DNA of 64,000 nucleotides from assembly GCA_002633005.1 (NCBI GenBank), contig NMRA01000023.1, forward strand, positions 402,084 to 466,083. Direction: 5' to 3'. Shown piece after piece: positions 44,675 through 57,560 of the stretch. The notes beneath the pieces were generated by a model. That model was not told the origin of the DNA and did not search any database. It saw nothing but the letters and a program-made list of their open reading frames with translations. The translations under genes and the position numbers were made by a program. The stretch comes from Phoronis australis (lineage: Eukaryota; Phoronida; Phoronidae). The stretch's first letter is position 1, and each line of letters opens with the position of its first letter.

Positions 44675-47258
44675 CACAGAGTCAAGCCCATATAATTTCT
44701 AAATGGTAACCAGGAAGTAGTCATTGTGATGGATGATGGGATACGAGTGATTAGTCAGTACACTGACTAGTAACGACTGACCTTGTAAACAAGATTCATT
44801 TTATAAATGGACTTTTAGACACGTTGGAGATGGATAAGTGTGGACCTAAAGTCTGCATAGTTTTAATCCCTTGCTTTTACCTGAGAGTGTAAAATTGAGC
44901 AGTTGTGGAAGACTGGCGTAGAACTGATGTAATAGCTTAAAGCTGGATTAAGAATCTTGAATCGTTTATCTAATTACCTCAATACATGCTAACAGGGGGA
45001 AAGATATAAAAATCGTAAAACACAGGTTGACAGAATTTTGTTTCTTCTGTTTGTTCACATGGAAATGAAAGTTGGAGCACTTTGATTTTCCATGCCGTTT
45101 TTCTTCAAAATTACGATTACGAGTTTACTGCCTAACTGAACCTTCTATTTTAGGGTAATTGATTATGTTGGTTAGAGTGAGTAGGAAAGTCATCTTCAAC
45201 TTGTTCTTTTTCTTGTTGCGCAGATGTTAATGTTGTCTGTTACGAAGTTGATTGTTTGTGTTCTATTGGTGTTTTGGGGTTTCTGTAGTCAAGGTACAAG
45301 TAGTTGGCCATGCAAGCACTTTAAAGAAAGTACCTGGGCTAGCCCAATGCATTGTACAAAGCCTACCGGGGACCACCTTTTGGGCTTTTTAAAAACGTGT
45401 ATTTCATTGAGGTGGCTGTCCAAAAAGAGCACCAGGGGTTCTTTCGGGGGAAAAAAAGTGGAGCTCATTTGGAAACTTGTAATGCCACGCCCTCATTCAG
45501 ACATGGACTTTGAACATATGTTTTGTTAGGAGGTTTCGCTCTGTCGACAGCTTGACTAGAATAAGGAAGGTGCTGATGAGGCTTGAATTGACGAGTGACT
45601 TGGAATATTTCAACGACTTTTAAAATGTAAAATCTTGTGAAAATACCTGACATAATGTCCACATTAATTTATAGGCTTTCAAACATTTTGAAATCTTGTT
45701 CAGAAAGAGCCCCGGTGAAGGCATTATCATGTTGGGGGTTCTTTCCGTAAGTCCTGATATTGTGTAAGTAGTTGACAATGCTGATTCCAGTTTACATTGG
45801 AAAATCTGTAATGATGTCTAGCTGTTTAAGGCTGCCAAATCAAGAGTGCGGTGTTCTGAGCCGAGAATACACATTCGTGGTTTACATATCAAGAGATTAT
45901 TGTCGGTCTGTGGGTATTGTTAGCTTCAACTTCAATCTGTCAGCTTGTTCTGTTGTTTGTTATCGAAGGTCTCCATTTTTGTCCGATTGCATTTTCAATT
46001 GGTGTCATGAAATATTACTGAATTGCTGTTTAATGAGCATTATCAGTTCTGCTGGTACATTTATAAGTCAAAGGTACAGATTTTTTTCTTTTTGTTTTTA
46101 CTATTCCAACTTGTGAGCTTGCTTGACACGGCATTCTAGGCTCAATTCTTAGCTGCCTTGTCAAAATCTTGGCCTCCGCATTTTTCCAAATAGTTTGGGA
46201 TTGATGTTGCTTTAGTAAAATCTACACACTTTGGTACAAGGTTAAATCCATAAAAAAAGCGGTTTGCTAAGTACTGTTGAATATTTCTGTTGATATTACT
46301 GGAGCCCGTCGCTTTGTCAGTGCTTGCATGGCGAATCTGTGTTGTAAATAATCTGGGAAACTGTTGGAATATTTTTAAGGAAGAACTTCTAACTTGCTTC
46401 TTTTTACAGTGTGAACTGAAAAACTAAAACTTGCACCATTCTCTATAGTCTGACTCCTCTGTTGAACTAAACTGTAATAATGTGAAGGATCTGAATATTC
46501 AGAAAATTTGCCGATGTCTTTAATTCATATTCGATTCGTAGCAACAGTCGAAATCAAGGGTAGGATTTGCCAGTTCCTTGCAGAACTGTTAAGGAAGCTC
46601 TTGTTAGCTATGGCATCCCCGAAAAGATGAATGTCTGGTGGGGTGAGATAATGTCCATTTACTTGTCAGTTGTCATTAGGACTCGACCTTTGTACATAGA
46701 AATTGTAATTGTCACCGTTATTTATTTGGACTGATGGAAGTAAGGAGGTCTGCTTGGTGTAAATTATTGGTGAAAATGTACAATGTTATTCTAAATGTGT
46801 GCTTTACAACACAGCAATAGGTGAGCATCAAAGTGTCAGGAACTGGCCTCTGCGGTTGTTTGTTAGTGTTCAGTTTATACTGGGGAAGTATTGTCAATAC
46901 TTGTGCTCCATGATCTCTGTCATCATCACAGTAGTCACAATTTCATGAAACAATTGCGTAGAATTTCCGAAACGAATAATCGCAGGTGTTATGTAATTGA
47001 AAGGAAATCTGGGGAGAAGTTAGCGTAACTAGCGCAGTAGCTAATGACCTAGTTTAACTGGAGCATAGATGCAAGAAGCAGCAGGAGAGTTCAACAACGC
47101 TAGCAGAATATTTGCCAAACTTTTTCTCAATTCTTTTTTAAGATTTGTCAATTTTAAAGCAACTGATGTAGCTGGACCCTGCTGCTGTATTCATCATGTT
47201 TAGCAGTTAATATTTTAAGGAGTTCTGACAAAAAAGTATTTGCTAGTCGAAGAATAAA
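44675..47258 (+). other. Probable DYRK1 3' UTR
   Basis: No coding frame is supported after the stop. The first canonical AATAAA I find on this strand is at 47253-47258, which would imply a 3' UTR of about 2.6 kb, a plausible length for this gene family. Variant signals nearer the stop cannot be excluded. Confidence 0.35.
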
Positions 47259-50017
47259 GTCATAGTCCGACGTGTGGTCCCCATGGATTCCTGGTCATTT
47301 CACTGGGCTGTACGCAGTCTTCTCTGACTGCAAGTTGAGAACTGCATTTGCTCAGTATGAAACTGCCAGTACAATGATACTGTCTGACAATATTAATTAC
47401 TTTGCCAAGACGTGACTTTGGTTGTCAACAAGAAAAGCAATCAATTCCAGAAAATGCTCCAGGTTGTCATAAAATTGCGAACTCAAAAATGTCGCATGTA
47501 CTTCAGTTGCTGGCTCATTGAATTGGTTGTTCTTAAACCCAGAGCGCTTCAGTTATGACTCAGCTGCGAAATGGTTTATATACTGAGCTGTTGGAAAAGC
47601 ATGGTGGTCACTTGGAACCTGGACTCCTACAGCACTCCAATGCCAAATAGTTTATTCTTAAGCACAGGTGGCAGTGGAGATATTGGTGTCATTTTGCTTA
47701 GCTCAAGTGACAAAAGTTTTAATAATACTGGACATTTGTCCTAGCTGGCAAATCACCTGTAGTTTATATCGAGCAAAGAATAGAACTTGCTAATAGGTCA
47801 TCTTGTAAAAATGTTTTGCTGTGTAGTATCTCTGGGTTATTTTATGCATGGTTTTTACCTTTAATTTCCAGCTTGTCTTTTGACTTCCTTTTATGGCGCA
47901 TCTATTTTTATCAATTTCATCAGATAGTCCAACTCCAGGAACTCATTTTACTGATAGAAATTTCTTACCATAATGTTTTTCCACATGTTAAATTTGTTTG
48001 AAAATTCTGATGCATGGATTTACGAAGGTCTTTTAGATCTGTTTGATGGAACCCAGAGAGTTTTAGTTTTGTAGATAGATATGTTTGTGTACAGTAAAAT
48101 ACAATGAATTTGGAGAAATGACCGTCTTTCTTGTGTTGCACTGGTTATTAGGTCATGCTGAAATCTCAGACTTCCAACTGGAATAGTCGGTGGCTAATGA
48201 AATTCCTTAATTATCCATGATTTTTCTTGTGCAATTTGGAACGTTTGATGGTTCCACCCCAAAATAAACAAAGCCAACGATTTCACAGATGTTTGCTCAG
48301 ACTTTTTTAAATATCACCAGTCTTTTAACAAGTCCCTCTACTGCTTGTAACATTATATCACTCCACCAGGTGGCATAAATGGCAGACTATGAATGCACTT
48401 GGTCAACAGAATTGTAATGCATTCTGTACACTTGTATGTTTTGGGGATTTTAAGTGAACCCTAGAAACATTTTGAAAAAGACAAATAATTACAGATAAAT
48501 AAATCAGTATGCATTGGTATAGAGTAAAGTTGGTATATACTGCATATCAAAATATAGGTAAAGTAAAACTCGCGTGAGTTGTATCCAACCGCACCATATT
48601 TTATCCTAGTCTTGTGAAATGTGACTTGTTTGAAGAACTGCACCAACTAGAACAATGGTGGTCCACACATCCTGCATGTGCAGCTCACACGAGTTTTAAC
48701 AATATATACAGTGCAGAATTCAACTACAATGTAAAATCCCGGGGGGTCACTCATATTGACAAGGTGCCAGTGCCAGCAAGCATGTACCAAAAATTGCAGG
48801 TAGATGGTGCTTTCTCAGCAAGTTTTGCAGGATCCCCGTGGGGTCCAATAGGTCCCTTAAATTTCCATTTCATCCCTGCAAAATGCCTACTGTGTCTGCC
48901 TCAGCCCTGCAAAGGGTGCACTGTTCATGTTTCTATACCCCTCACAAAAGGGGCTGAAAATTTGCAGACCTGGCACCCGGTATAGGGGGTCTCTCGGCAA
49001 TTTTTGGTTCATGCTTGTGGGCACCTTGTCAAGTGCTACCCACCTTAAAATAGCTATGTAGCACATATAGCGGATCTGTTTCAGAAAAAGTGACTTGAGT
49101 AAAAAAAGTTGTCTTCCACTCCAAACAAATACTTCAGAAAAATAACGAAATCTCGGTTGAGGAAGTCTCCGAGAGTATGCACATACTTTCTATAGACTGG
49201 TGTGCTCATGATTACTAGTCCTGGCTGGACATTTTTCAACAATTGTCACGTGGGAGTGCATGACTTCAAGTCTTTAAGTTACTTCCATGAAACAGTTCCA
49301 GTACTCAATTCTGATACAAATAAAAATCACTTTTGAGTTGTGGAGAATTTAAATACTGTTTCATGATGACAAATTATAGTGAAGATTTACCCTCGGGTTA
49401 CTGCTATTTCAACCTTTGGTAGCACACTAGGAACCACAGAGCAAAGTAGCGTTCTGCATACATCTCTTTAGCTTTGTAACAGCACAAAGCATGTGCTTGG
49501 ATCATTTTCTAATTCTGGTGTGCAAAACAGGCAGAGAAGAAACACGAATTTCTCGAGGGGCTCAACACAGTTTGTCAAAAAGAACCAAAACAGTCGTTTT
49601 ATGACATCGACTAATTTCTAACATTTGAATATCATATTTGATTTTAAATAACATATAAATAAAGCTGAAAATTGTCAGTTTTGCATTGAATTTTTGTTAG
49701 AGCGTTAAATAATAGCGCCCCAGTCTGAACAGTCAGTTCCACCAAAGCTCAGGAATCAATTCTTGTCCAAGTAAGCAACAGATTATTGCCAATTTCATCA
49801 TAAAGGAAAGTGAGCCAAGTGTAGTCATTTTTTATAGAAAGCGGGATCAAAGGTGAAACTTTAAAATTAAAGGACAAGGGAGACATCATTACTTGTAAAC
49901 ACATGTTCACAGGATGCCTCTTTCTCCAAAAGTATCCAACAACTGCTGACTGGTCCTTGGAAAATGCTCAGTTGAGATCAAATACTAGAGATGACAGCTC
50001 CCCAGAATATGCTCCGT
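47259..50017. other. Intergenic DNA between convergent genes
   Basis: No gene is recognised. The frame at 48614-48985 (+) has no known domain. A CTCF-like motif lies at 48363-48374. The 3' UTR of TMEM192 must lie in the right-hand part on the minus strand, but no clear AATAAA was seen on that strand. Confidence 0.5.
48363..48374 (+). promoter_or_regulatory. CTCF-like motif between convergent genes
   Basis: CCACCAGGTGGC matches the CTCF core CCASYAGRKGGC at all positions. It lies between the 3' ends of DYRK1 and TMEM192. Function is inference from motif and place. Confidence 0.4.
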
Positions 50018-50153
50018 TCACATGGTGTGATGTCTGTTACCCAGTTGTGTGGTCAGTTTTAATATTTTCTTTGCTAAGTTTGCATTATGCTGCTTCAAGT
50101 AACGAATCATGTCCGCTTGTTTCTCCAATACCTCATCCAAATACCCTTCATCT
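50018..50153 (-). CDS. TMEM192: TMEM192 last exon: cytosolic coiled-coil-like C-terminus
   Basis: Acceptor TATTCCAG, then one base completing a codon, then 44 codons and TGA (50020-50018). The peptide DEGYLDEVLEKQADMIRYLK, followed by QHNANLAKKILKL, matches the C-terminal helix of vertebrate TMEM192 at most positions. Low-scoring frames on the other strand here are shadows. Confidence 0.92.
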
Positions 50154-53100
50154 CTGGAATAGAAATGCATGAACAGTATAAAGTTTGTTGTTAACTATTA
50201 TAACAAAATCTTGCCAATTTCGGCAAAAATAATGGAGTGAGCAATCTTGATTTTTCCATTTTTCAAAAGCTAACAACATTGAAGTGAACACCCACAACTT
50301 CTTAATACATGGTCCCACAGTGCAGAAATAACGACGAAAAATATTATTTTGCAATCTGTGTTACTTATCTCTTACGAAAAAGGAGTCCCTAACATTTAAC
50401 TTGTCTGACATTAGTAAGATTTTACCATATAATAAATTAGTCTGAATGCGTGACCCACTTTGTGAAGATCTCTGGAGTACACAGCGAGAGAGAGCTCTCA
50501 AACAAAACAAGAGATACCTGTTTAGTAGTTCTGGAGAGCCCTTTGCAGCATGACAAACTTACACATTTTGTAAAAACATTTTTAGATGCTGTGTCATTAA
50601 TTCCTCCCATGAGAGATGTCAAAAATTATAGACTGTTCACAGCTGATACCAGAATCCTAGCCATCACTTATTCTGCAAACCAACCTGAAGCCTATTTCTG
50701 TAGCATGAACATGTGACATTAGGAAACTATTGCTGCTGTCCACATTCACATCAGGGGGCGCTTGTAACCGGTTGAATTTTAAGGTTCTCACTGAAACAAA
50801 ATGGATGAATTAAATTAATTGTCTTTGAGATGTCCTGACTACAAAAAGCATTGGAAGAACAAAATCATCAGACCAAACTACTTTGTGAATCGCCATATTT
50901 CTGAAAACCTCTTGCCAAAAGACATCATCACAATAAAAAATCCCCACTCTGCTACATACATAATTGCTATGCAAGTTTCCAAAAATGTTTTACAGCTACA
51001 AGTGGTAAAATGGTACCATATGTTGCCAGGTGAAAGCTGTAAATTACAAACTATGCTAAACATAATGTAAAATTTTCAACTATCATCGATAAAAATGGAA
51101 AAATGAATTCCACTCTTCCAATAAACAGCGTCCAAAAAATACACAAAATCAACTGCGATTAACAAGAAATAGGTAAGCACTTAGGTATTAATTAATGTCT
51201 TATTTCCAGTATACACATGCGTTCAAACATTTTGCTTTCAAGTTCTCATTTTCAACTGAAATACATTAAATGAACCTTATACCCAGCACATTGAAGAAAG
51301 GCTACACATTCTTGAATCTAAAGCCTTCCTTTCTTTGCATAATAATAGCACAGCATACTTCAGATAAACCCTCACTTTTAGGACCAAGGCGAAAATGAGG
51401 CATTATCTGTCAGATGGTTTAACCGTGCCAATTTCAGGACATGCTTAGTCAGGCCTCAACCACTCAAACAGAGATGATTAATATCACTGTCTTGATGAAA
51501 TAGCAGGTAAAAAGCCCGACCACTGTCATAAAATCATGCTACAAGTTGAGTTCTGTACAGCAGAGCATCATACCACGACCTTTGAATGCACAAGATACTA
51601 GAAAACGATTCACGTATGAGATGTATTTATAGAACTATGAACGACAAAATATTCTACACCGGGCCATATGACGATTTACACAAGCAAAGTAGAATGTAAA
51701 TTCATCACATGAGCTGAAGCAGGAGTGACGGTTTCACTAAAAGGCGGTACAGACAAATTAGGAATGATGAATTACGGGCATTCAAATGGCAAACAAATCA
51801 GTAATGACAAAAAGCGGTGGCAAATCCAAAATGTCAATTCACGGCACGACACTTTCTCCAAGGTTTACTCTACATCTCTGGCCTCGAGTCAAGTCCGCAC
51901 ATTTTTTTGTTCTTAATTGCCTCTGATCATTTTGGCGCCGACGTTTTGAGAGATTGATTGCTTGCAGAGTCTACCTTACTGCTGTTTAGTTTTCACAGGG
52001 GGGAGTTTTGAGTTGCACCAAAATGTTTGAACGTACATATTGTAAATATGACATCGATTAATGCCAATGAGCTTATTTACTTTTTGTCAAAATTTTTGCC
52101 TAAAACCACAACTAGTACTACTGCATACGCGTACACATAAACCCATGTACCTGTATGTGAGGATGCACCTATATCCCAGGTCTCAAAATGAGTCAGGATA
52201 CAGACCTGAGGCAATGCTTTTCTTGGCTTAACACCCAATTTTTAAGAGAAGTGCAGCAGATAGTCCGCTGTGCCTCAACGTGAAGCTTACGCACATACAC
52301 CTATATGTGAGACAGTTGAGTAAAAAATCTGCGAAAAAAACATAATTATCTTTGATGTAGGCATATGTGCTTTATAACGCATATACAGTGCGCAAACTAT
52401 TTTACACTGTGTAGGGTAACTAACCTAAATACATTACCACACAAGGTAAAATGATAACGAGCTCCAGAGAGACGAGAATCTTGAGATAATCAAGAGGCTT
52501 GAGAACCGATCCTGGACAAGGCTTACGGTTACAGAACTCTGTGAGAATGGTCAGTAGGATGACCAGCAAGGCACTGCCTGTAACACATGGACAGTAGTCA
52601 TAACTGAAATGTGACTGTAGTTTGACAAAACTTGAATCACTAAGTACAGGGTGATAAATTTTTAACATTTTTGACTGAGAGTATTTTGTCAATTTTTGGA
52701 AAATATCGTTCGGCGGCTGGAGGAACAAAGAGAGTTTATTAATGTCCTGTGAAATAACTCATGAAACAGTTAAATAGAGCAATATAAAAGTTTATTTGGA
52801 CCACTCAGCTTCTTTTCCGCGGTAAGTAAAATCAGTGAAAAACTGTCATGGTCAGTACTGAATAACTCAATTACTATGATCTGACAAAATTTACATCAAC
52901 GAATCAAATTGGATTTGACATTACATCTGAATAAACAAACCCTGAGGTGAGCAAAAACACTTTGAAGAACGTTTTTCACAAGGAAGAGTCTTGTACTACC
53001 GTTCCCTCAAACCACATTGATGATTTTCTACTGACGGCATCCTTTTCTGTGTGTTTCCCATCCCACAATCTGCGTTTCTCTTCTACCATTTTTCAATGCA

Positions 53101-55677
53101 GGAAACAGTCAACGTAGACCGTTAGCAAAGAGATGTGTTCACAAGAAAGGAATACCAGAACGAGAGAATGAATGCAGTTCATGAGATCGGAAGTGTTGGT
53201 AGCTTCCTGAGAAACCCCACGGAGGTTCACCACAATTATGGTACAAGTATCTTCCTATAATTAATTGACTGCCACATCCACAGCGAATCTTTCATCACTT
53301 ACTTAAAACTAGAGTAAACTAGACACCCAATTCAAATGAATTCACCTGCTGACATCACCATGTTTGGGACTTTACGTAGAGCACACGTCTTACGGTAAAA
53401 CTCCAGGTAGCCATTCCGTCGTGAAATGTTATGCTGGCGACAGACGTATCTGTCGAGAAGGTAAACAATGAGCCAGACGACAGAGTGAGAGTAGGTGAGG
53501 CAGCCAACAACACCAACATGTTTGAAACAAACGTTGTTTGGGCATAGAGTCTCTAGAAGGAAGCTTTCAACAACCAGGATAATCTGCAGAGAGAGAGAGT
53601 GAGAGATAGAAAGAGCAATTGGAATACAAAGTTCAAGCATGAATTGAGTTTATAGTAAAAACTTTTCAATTTTCTTCAGTAAGACAGTAGGTGACGTGGG
53701 TCACGTCTATGATTTCAAAGAAATTAGAATGTATGAATTAAGAAATTCATTGTGCAAATGCTTTAACATTAAGAGTATTTTTCTCAAAATTAAAATTTTG
53801 AAAAGTTCACAATTTCGTGAAAAGTTTTAGTTCCCCAAACTGAAGAGAAATGCTGTATAGCTGTTTAAGTAAGCTTCTGTCAAAAATTATTATCAGCTAT
53901 AAGCATGATATGCTCTCACTCATTTCAATGGTTCTTTGCTAATACGGGGATTAGGGACCAGGGCCTTCACTTATGGACACAACCAAAAAAGCGTTGTTGG
54001 CATGCCGTTTATTAGCTGACCTAAACATTTAGTTAACCTCTTATAAAACTCACTTTTGAGGCACGAGTTTGAATCAAATGTTGGCTGGCAGATTACGTAC
54101 GTTGCATTAATTATCTCTTGACTCCCTGTGCCAAGACAACACTTCAGTGAATGAAACGGAATGACTGAGTTGGGGGCATTGATGAGATTATCCTCAATGA
54201 AAATACTACTAAGAAAAGATTGCATGGGTATTCCATGGTTCAACATCTAAGGTAGATATAAAGTTTATTCCTAGTAAACTTGCCACCGGACCCCTAAACA
54301 GGCATGGAAAATTATTATAAGTTTGTATTAAATTGCATTCATGTCCTTACAAGTGTTTGTCTAGTGTTTTTAAATCCTTGTTTTAATCGATTTCAATTAC
54401 TAGCTTTTTAACTAAGGTTTTTAGTCCACGTGACGAAACGAACATGTTAGGCATTAGATGCTGAATTGTAGTCATGCATTACCGGTAGTTAAAATTGCTA
54501 TAAAACACCTGTCCAGTACCTTGTCTACGAGTTAATATCATGTCAAAAATCACAAACATTTTTAAGTCTGGTCTGCATGCCACCAGTTGGCCACATCACG
54601 TGACCTAATGAACATAAATCTAAAGATTTCTGCTCCCAACCCGTGATATATATTTCCACACTCGTTCAAGTTTTACATATATATCATGTCAGTGTATCAA
54701 TCAAATCAAAACGTTGGAAGATAAATGTAACATAATGTATAACAAATCAGAATAACCATTCAAGGTATCTTGCACATCCTATGAGTTATACCATAGCCCG
54801 ATAAAAGTAAGAGCCATACTAGTATTTCGATTCTGGCATGATACAAGAGTAAATTTGAGTTGCAAAATCTTTCTCCTTTATGGTCAATAAGCTTGAGCCA
54901 TTTTTTGTCCAGTTTACCCCTTAAGTCAACAATTTTTTGATTTGGCATAATATGAATTAACCCTACACAAGGTACAAATTTATTCGCAACCACCAAGAAT
55001 GACAACAGATTATTCCAATAATGGATCACATGGCAATGTTTCAGCTTAATAATACTATCAAAATACCAAAACCAATGATTACATACACAGGTCAACAATA
55101 ATCTGTGATTTGCTAAATAGGATTAGATCATAACATTGGCTTAGTCATTGTTGTCGAATACCCCTGGAACATTGAAAATTGATTAACTACACAAAACTGT
55201 GACAAACTGCAACATAACTGCTATGTTACATCTTGAATTGGGGCCTCCTTCAAGGTACAACCAGATCAAGCGCTAAATTCTTTAATATTCTTGGCCAAAG
55301 TAGTTTTCCAAAGATTTAGGCCAAGAGCAAAGTGCAATAATCCTAATTAAAAATTAAGATTCTAACTGGACACTATCTTAAGATCACAACAGTGATAAAA
55401 CAACATTAGAGTGTAGTGCAATCAAAATTAAGCATGAGGCTGGAAGTTTGAGCGTTGTGCCTCAAAGTTTGGGCATGGTGCACCATCACGCCAAAAGGTC
55501 TTATTGAGAATATGGATCACCTACCATGAGTAGCACCCACAAGAGAGCTGCCCAGACAGTGGAGAGTTTGTGAAAGGGAACTTCCCCAGACTCACACAGC
55601 TCAACATGGTCAGAGAGTAGCTCATCTGAACTACTATAGTTAATACTAATGCTGGCATCTTGCTCGAAGAAATGAGC
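50018..55677 (-). CDS. TMEM192: TMEM192 orthologue, lysosomal four-pass membrane protein (first exon not found)
   Basis: Known family role: a late-endosome/lysosome membrane protein that forms homodimers, widely used as a lysosome marker; its molecular function is poorly known. Minus-strand exons 55677-55525, 53583-53346, 52577-52425, tentative 50900-50882 and 50153-50018 join in frame (699 nt, 232 aa plus stop; human 271). Four hydrophobic segments are seen. The cytosolic C-terminal helix DEVLEKQADMIRYLKQHN parallels human EEIVEKQGDTIEYLKRHN, and LDRYVCRQHNISRRNGYLEF parallels the human loop after TM2. The last exon contains no cysteine, unlike human, where a C-terminal Cys links the dimer. 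The start-codon exon was not located. Confidence 0.9.
50882..50900 (-). CDS. TMEM192: TMEM192 candidate 19-nt microexon
   Basis: On the minus strand GGTTTTCAG|AAATATGGCG...ACAAA|GTAGTT has acceptor and donor in exactly the phases needed between the TM4 exon and the last exon. It gives MYLEIWRFTK across the junctions, which resembles human YTVKIRRFNK just after TM4. An in-frame TAG directly follows, so the exon cannot be longer. Exons this short are rare and other placements are possible. Confidence 0.35.
52425..52577 (-). CDS. TMEM192: TMEM192 exon with TM3 and TM4
   Basis: 153 nt, entering with two bases after GTTACAG (completing Gly) and ending TTAG|GTTAGT in phase 1. It encodes SALLVILLTILTEF (TM3), a short lumenal loop with CNRKPCPG, and LDYLKILVSLELVIILPCVV (TM4). 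The join to the previous exon gives VMSAGSALLV, parallel to human IQSSGNTVLL. Confidence 0.92.
53346..53583 (-). CDS. TMEM192: TMEM192 exon with end of TM1, TM2 and the cytosolic loop
   Basis: 238 nt, entering in phase 0 after CTCTGCAG and leaving in phase 1 at GCAG|GTGAAT. It encodes IILVVESFLLETLCP (second half of TM1), a lumenal loop, SHSVVWLIVYLLDRYV (TM2), then the basic loop RRNGYLEFYRKTCALRKVP, which aligns with human RNRGYNLIYRSTRHLKRL. Confidence 0.93.
53640..55500. other. TMEM192 intron
   Basis: 1.9 kb between the two N-terminal-side exons. The frames at 53971-54246 (-) and 54760-55098 (-) look hydrophobic in places but fit neither TMEM192 nor good splice phases. No repeat is recognised. 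Confidence 0.5.
55525..55677 (-). CDS. TMEM192: TMEM192 exon with acidic dileucine-like motif and start of TM1
   Basis: Fifty-one codons in phase 0 between TTTTGCAG and GTAGGT. It encodes SSSDELLSD, in the place of the human EDDPLLDA lysosomal-sorting segment, then FHKLSTVWAALLWVLLM, parallel to human FHPLPTVIIVNLLWFIHLV. There is no Met at the exon start, so at least one more upstream exon is needed. Confidence 0.88.
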
Positions 55678-55739
55678 CTGCAAAAGAAAATACATATTGC
55701 AGACAGACGGTTAGGAGTGGTATGGTGAGGATAACACAA

Positions 55740-56950
55740 TAAAATCTCGCAAGTTTAGGACACAATATGACAGACAAGGTAATTTTTATTTTTCATGGTT
55801 CTTCATAAAAGATTCGTACAACTAAAATAATCTGCATCTTCCATAAATGTGTGAGAGCTTCAGAATTGGTAAGACCCGAGTAATTCATATAAACCCATTC
55901 TAGGCAATTTTTGGGTTATCTTTCAAACTGATATATACTAAAAGGCCTTTCTCAATTTCCAGCCAATCAGAATGTCCACAACCAGACCTTTCAACCAATG
56001 TCAGAGTTCAAATGTTGCTTTGTTTTGTTTACCAATGAGAAGCCACATTCATCGTCCTTTAACATAGAGAGCAAGCTAGCTATATATGACACACATCAAA
56101 ACCTATTTGTATAACTTCACTGCAGAATGTACTAAGGTTGCCAATGTCAGTCATGCCCGTTACATGTGAGTTTCCCTGTGCTATCATGCCCAGATGAGTG
56201 TCCCCACTACAATTCCCACGCTTTGTTCTCAGGTACCAATACAAGTGCCCAGTTGGTAATTACTCTCAACCTGTCAACAAGTTTGCAATTGCACGACAAC
56301 TTGTGTTGGGACAAACTGCTCAAGATATATAGGGGTATATCATTTAGAAACACCGCATTTCGGGCCAGGGCCCTCGTTAATCTGAGTGAAAGGTGCCTTC
56401 TGGTAGGAAATTTTTGGGTGAGGGGAAAATTTTACTTCGCCTCTTCCCCCCCATCACCAGGCCTCATAAGCTCGGTCTGAAGTAACCAATACTAGCATTT
56501 TGTGCTGCTCCAAATCATTGCCTCAAGGATTTTCTAATCACTTGATGGGAATGTTTGTACCTCATGAGGGCAATTTCGCGTTATTTTGAAATATTTTTCA
56601 GGTGGGAATGAGGCCAATATTCAGCCCAAAATTCAAGGGATTGAGTGCCTTGCGAGCACTAGAGCACCAGGAGCAAGTTACATCTCCAAGAAGGGGTGGG
56701 TAAAGTGTAGCTTATGTGTTAAGTTGTCCACGTGCAATTATTGCAACCACCCTGTTGCTTCACCTACAGACAACTAGTTCCTAGGGTAACTTCTTCAGAC
56801 TTAATTGAGTACTTTCACAGTGGCATATCTAGGATATCACAAGGAGACAACCACAATGTTTGAGGGAAACTTTCTGCAGTGTTGTGACACGTGGCTTTGA
56901 GGTGTGACCTACAGCCACATAAAGCCTCTCTAAAATCGCTTGCCAAGTGG
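55740..56950. other. Intronic or intergenic DNA upstream of the known TMEM192 exons
   Basis: No gene is supported. The frame at 56166-56480 (+) has no domain. The start-codon exon of TMEM192 should lie somewhere upstream of 55677 on the minus strand, but I could not identify it. Confidence 0.5.
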
Positions 56951-57045
56951 CAATTGCCTCTTGGTTAAACGGTTGAGACACTCAGCTCTCACACGTGCAG
57001 CCTAGATTCAAGTCTCAGAGTTGGAAATTTTCTACATTGGCGCCT
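56951..57045 (+). repeat. tRNA-derived SINE head (candidate)
   Basis: TGGTTAAACGG fits the A-box consensus and GATTCAAGTCTC resembles the B box, about 45 bases apart. The preceding GCAATTGCCT is shared with the candidate at 359. The cloverleaf arms pair poorly. Confidence 0.45.
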
Positions 57046-57120
57046 CACTAAGGTATGACCCACTAAAAACCCTGAGACGTAAATATTTGTTCCAACTGGC
57101 GGATGGGAAGGGTGGCAGCC

Positions 57121-57182
57121 TGGTTGTGGTGGTGGTGGTGGTGATTGTGGTGGTGGTGGTAGTGGTGGTGGTAGTGGTGGCC
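57121..57182. repeat. (GTG)n microsatellite
   Basis: Interrupted GTG triplets, with ATT and AGT interruptions, for about 60 bases. A second tract of the same make-up flanks the sequencing gap at 58470-58615. Poly-Pro frames on the minus strand are artefacts of this repeat. Confidence 0.95.
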
Positions 57183-57183
57183 A

Positions 57184-57560
57184 GGGCTCGACGCTATTAA
57201 AATCGCCAGGTCGCATTTTGCGACCTAGCCAAAATCCCAGGTCGCATTTTCAAAATCCAGCTCGCATTCGTAAATGCCAGGTCGCAAAATTTTCCCGCCA
57301 TTTTTACGCGCCAAAATAATTTTTTTAGATCGTCGAGAAAATGTTTAGATTATGCTCTTACCTGCAGCGTTAAATACTCACAAATTTCGGATCTCAAAAT
57401 TGACTTCATTCATGCAGGTACGGCCTTACTGTTCTTCACGACCGCCATTGAAAGACTCTAGAGCGCAAGGCAAGTTGCCGACGTGAAAGTTGAATCAGTG
57501 CTCTCTAACTGACTTGTGCATTCGAGTAGCTAAATTTGCGATGTGAAAAGGGAGAAAATT
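57184..57560 (-). repeat. Dispersed repeat family A, copy 2
   Basis: Collinear with 17673-18033. It keeps GACGTGAAAGTTGAATCAGT, GCATTCGAGTAGCTAA and GATGTGAAAAGGGAGAAAA, together with the minus-strand CAATGGCGGTCGTGA and a GCAGGTAAGA donor. It abuts the (GTG)n tract on its left. Confidence 0.7.

Noticed and set aside
48614-48985. Plus-strand frame of 123 codons between DYRK1 and TMEM192
   Set aside because: No recognisable motif and no splice signals at sensible places. Intergenic position between 3' ends.
49903-50172. Plus-strand frame of 89 codons
   Set aside because: It is the antisense shadow of the TMEM192 last exon, whose minus-strand peptide matches the known C-terminal helix.
51160-51202. 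Minus-strand TTTCAG followed by GAAAATGAGAACTTGAAAGC as a linking TMEM192 exon
   Set aside because: Good acceptor, but no donor in the phase needed for the last exon.
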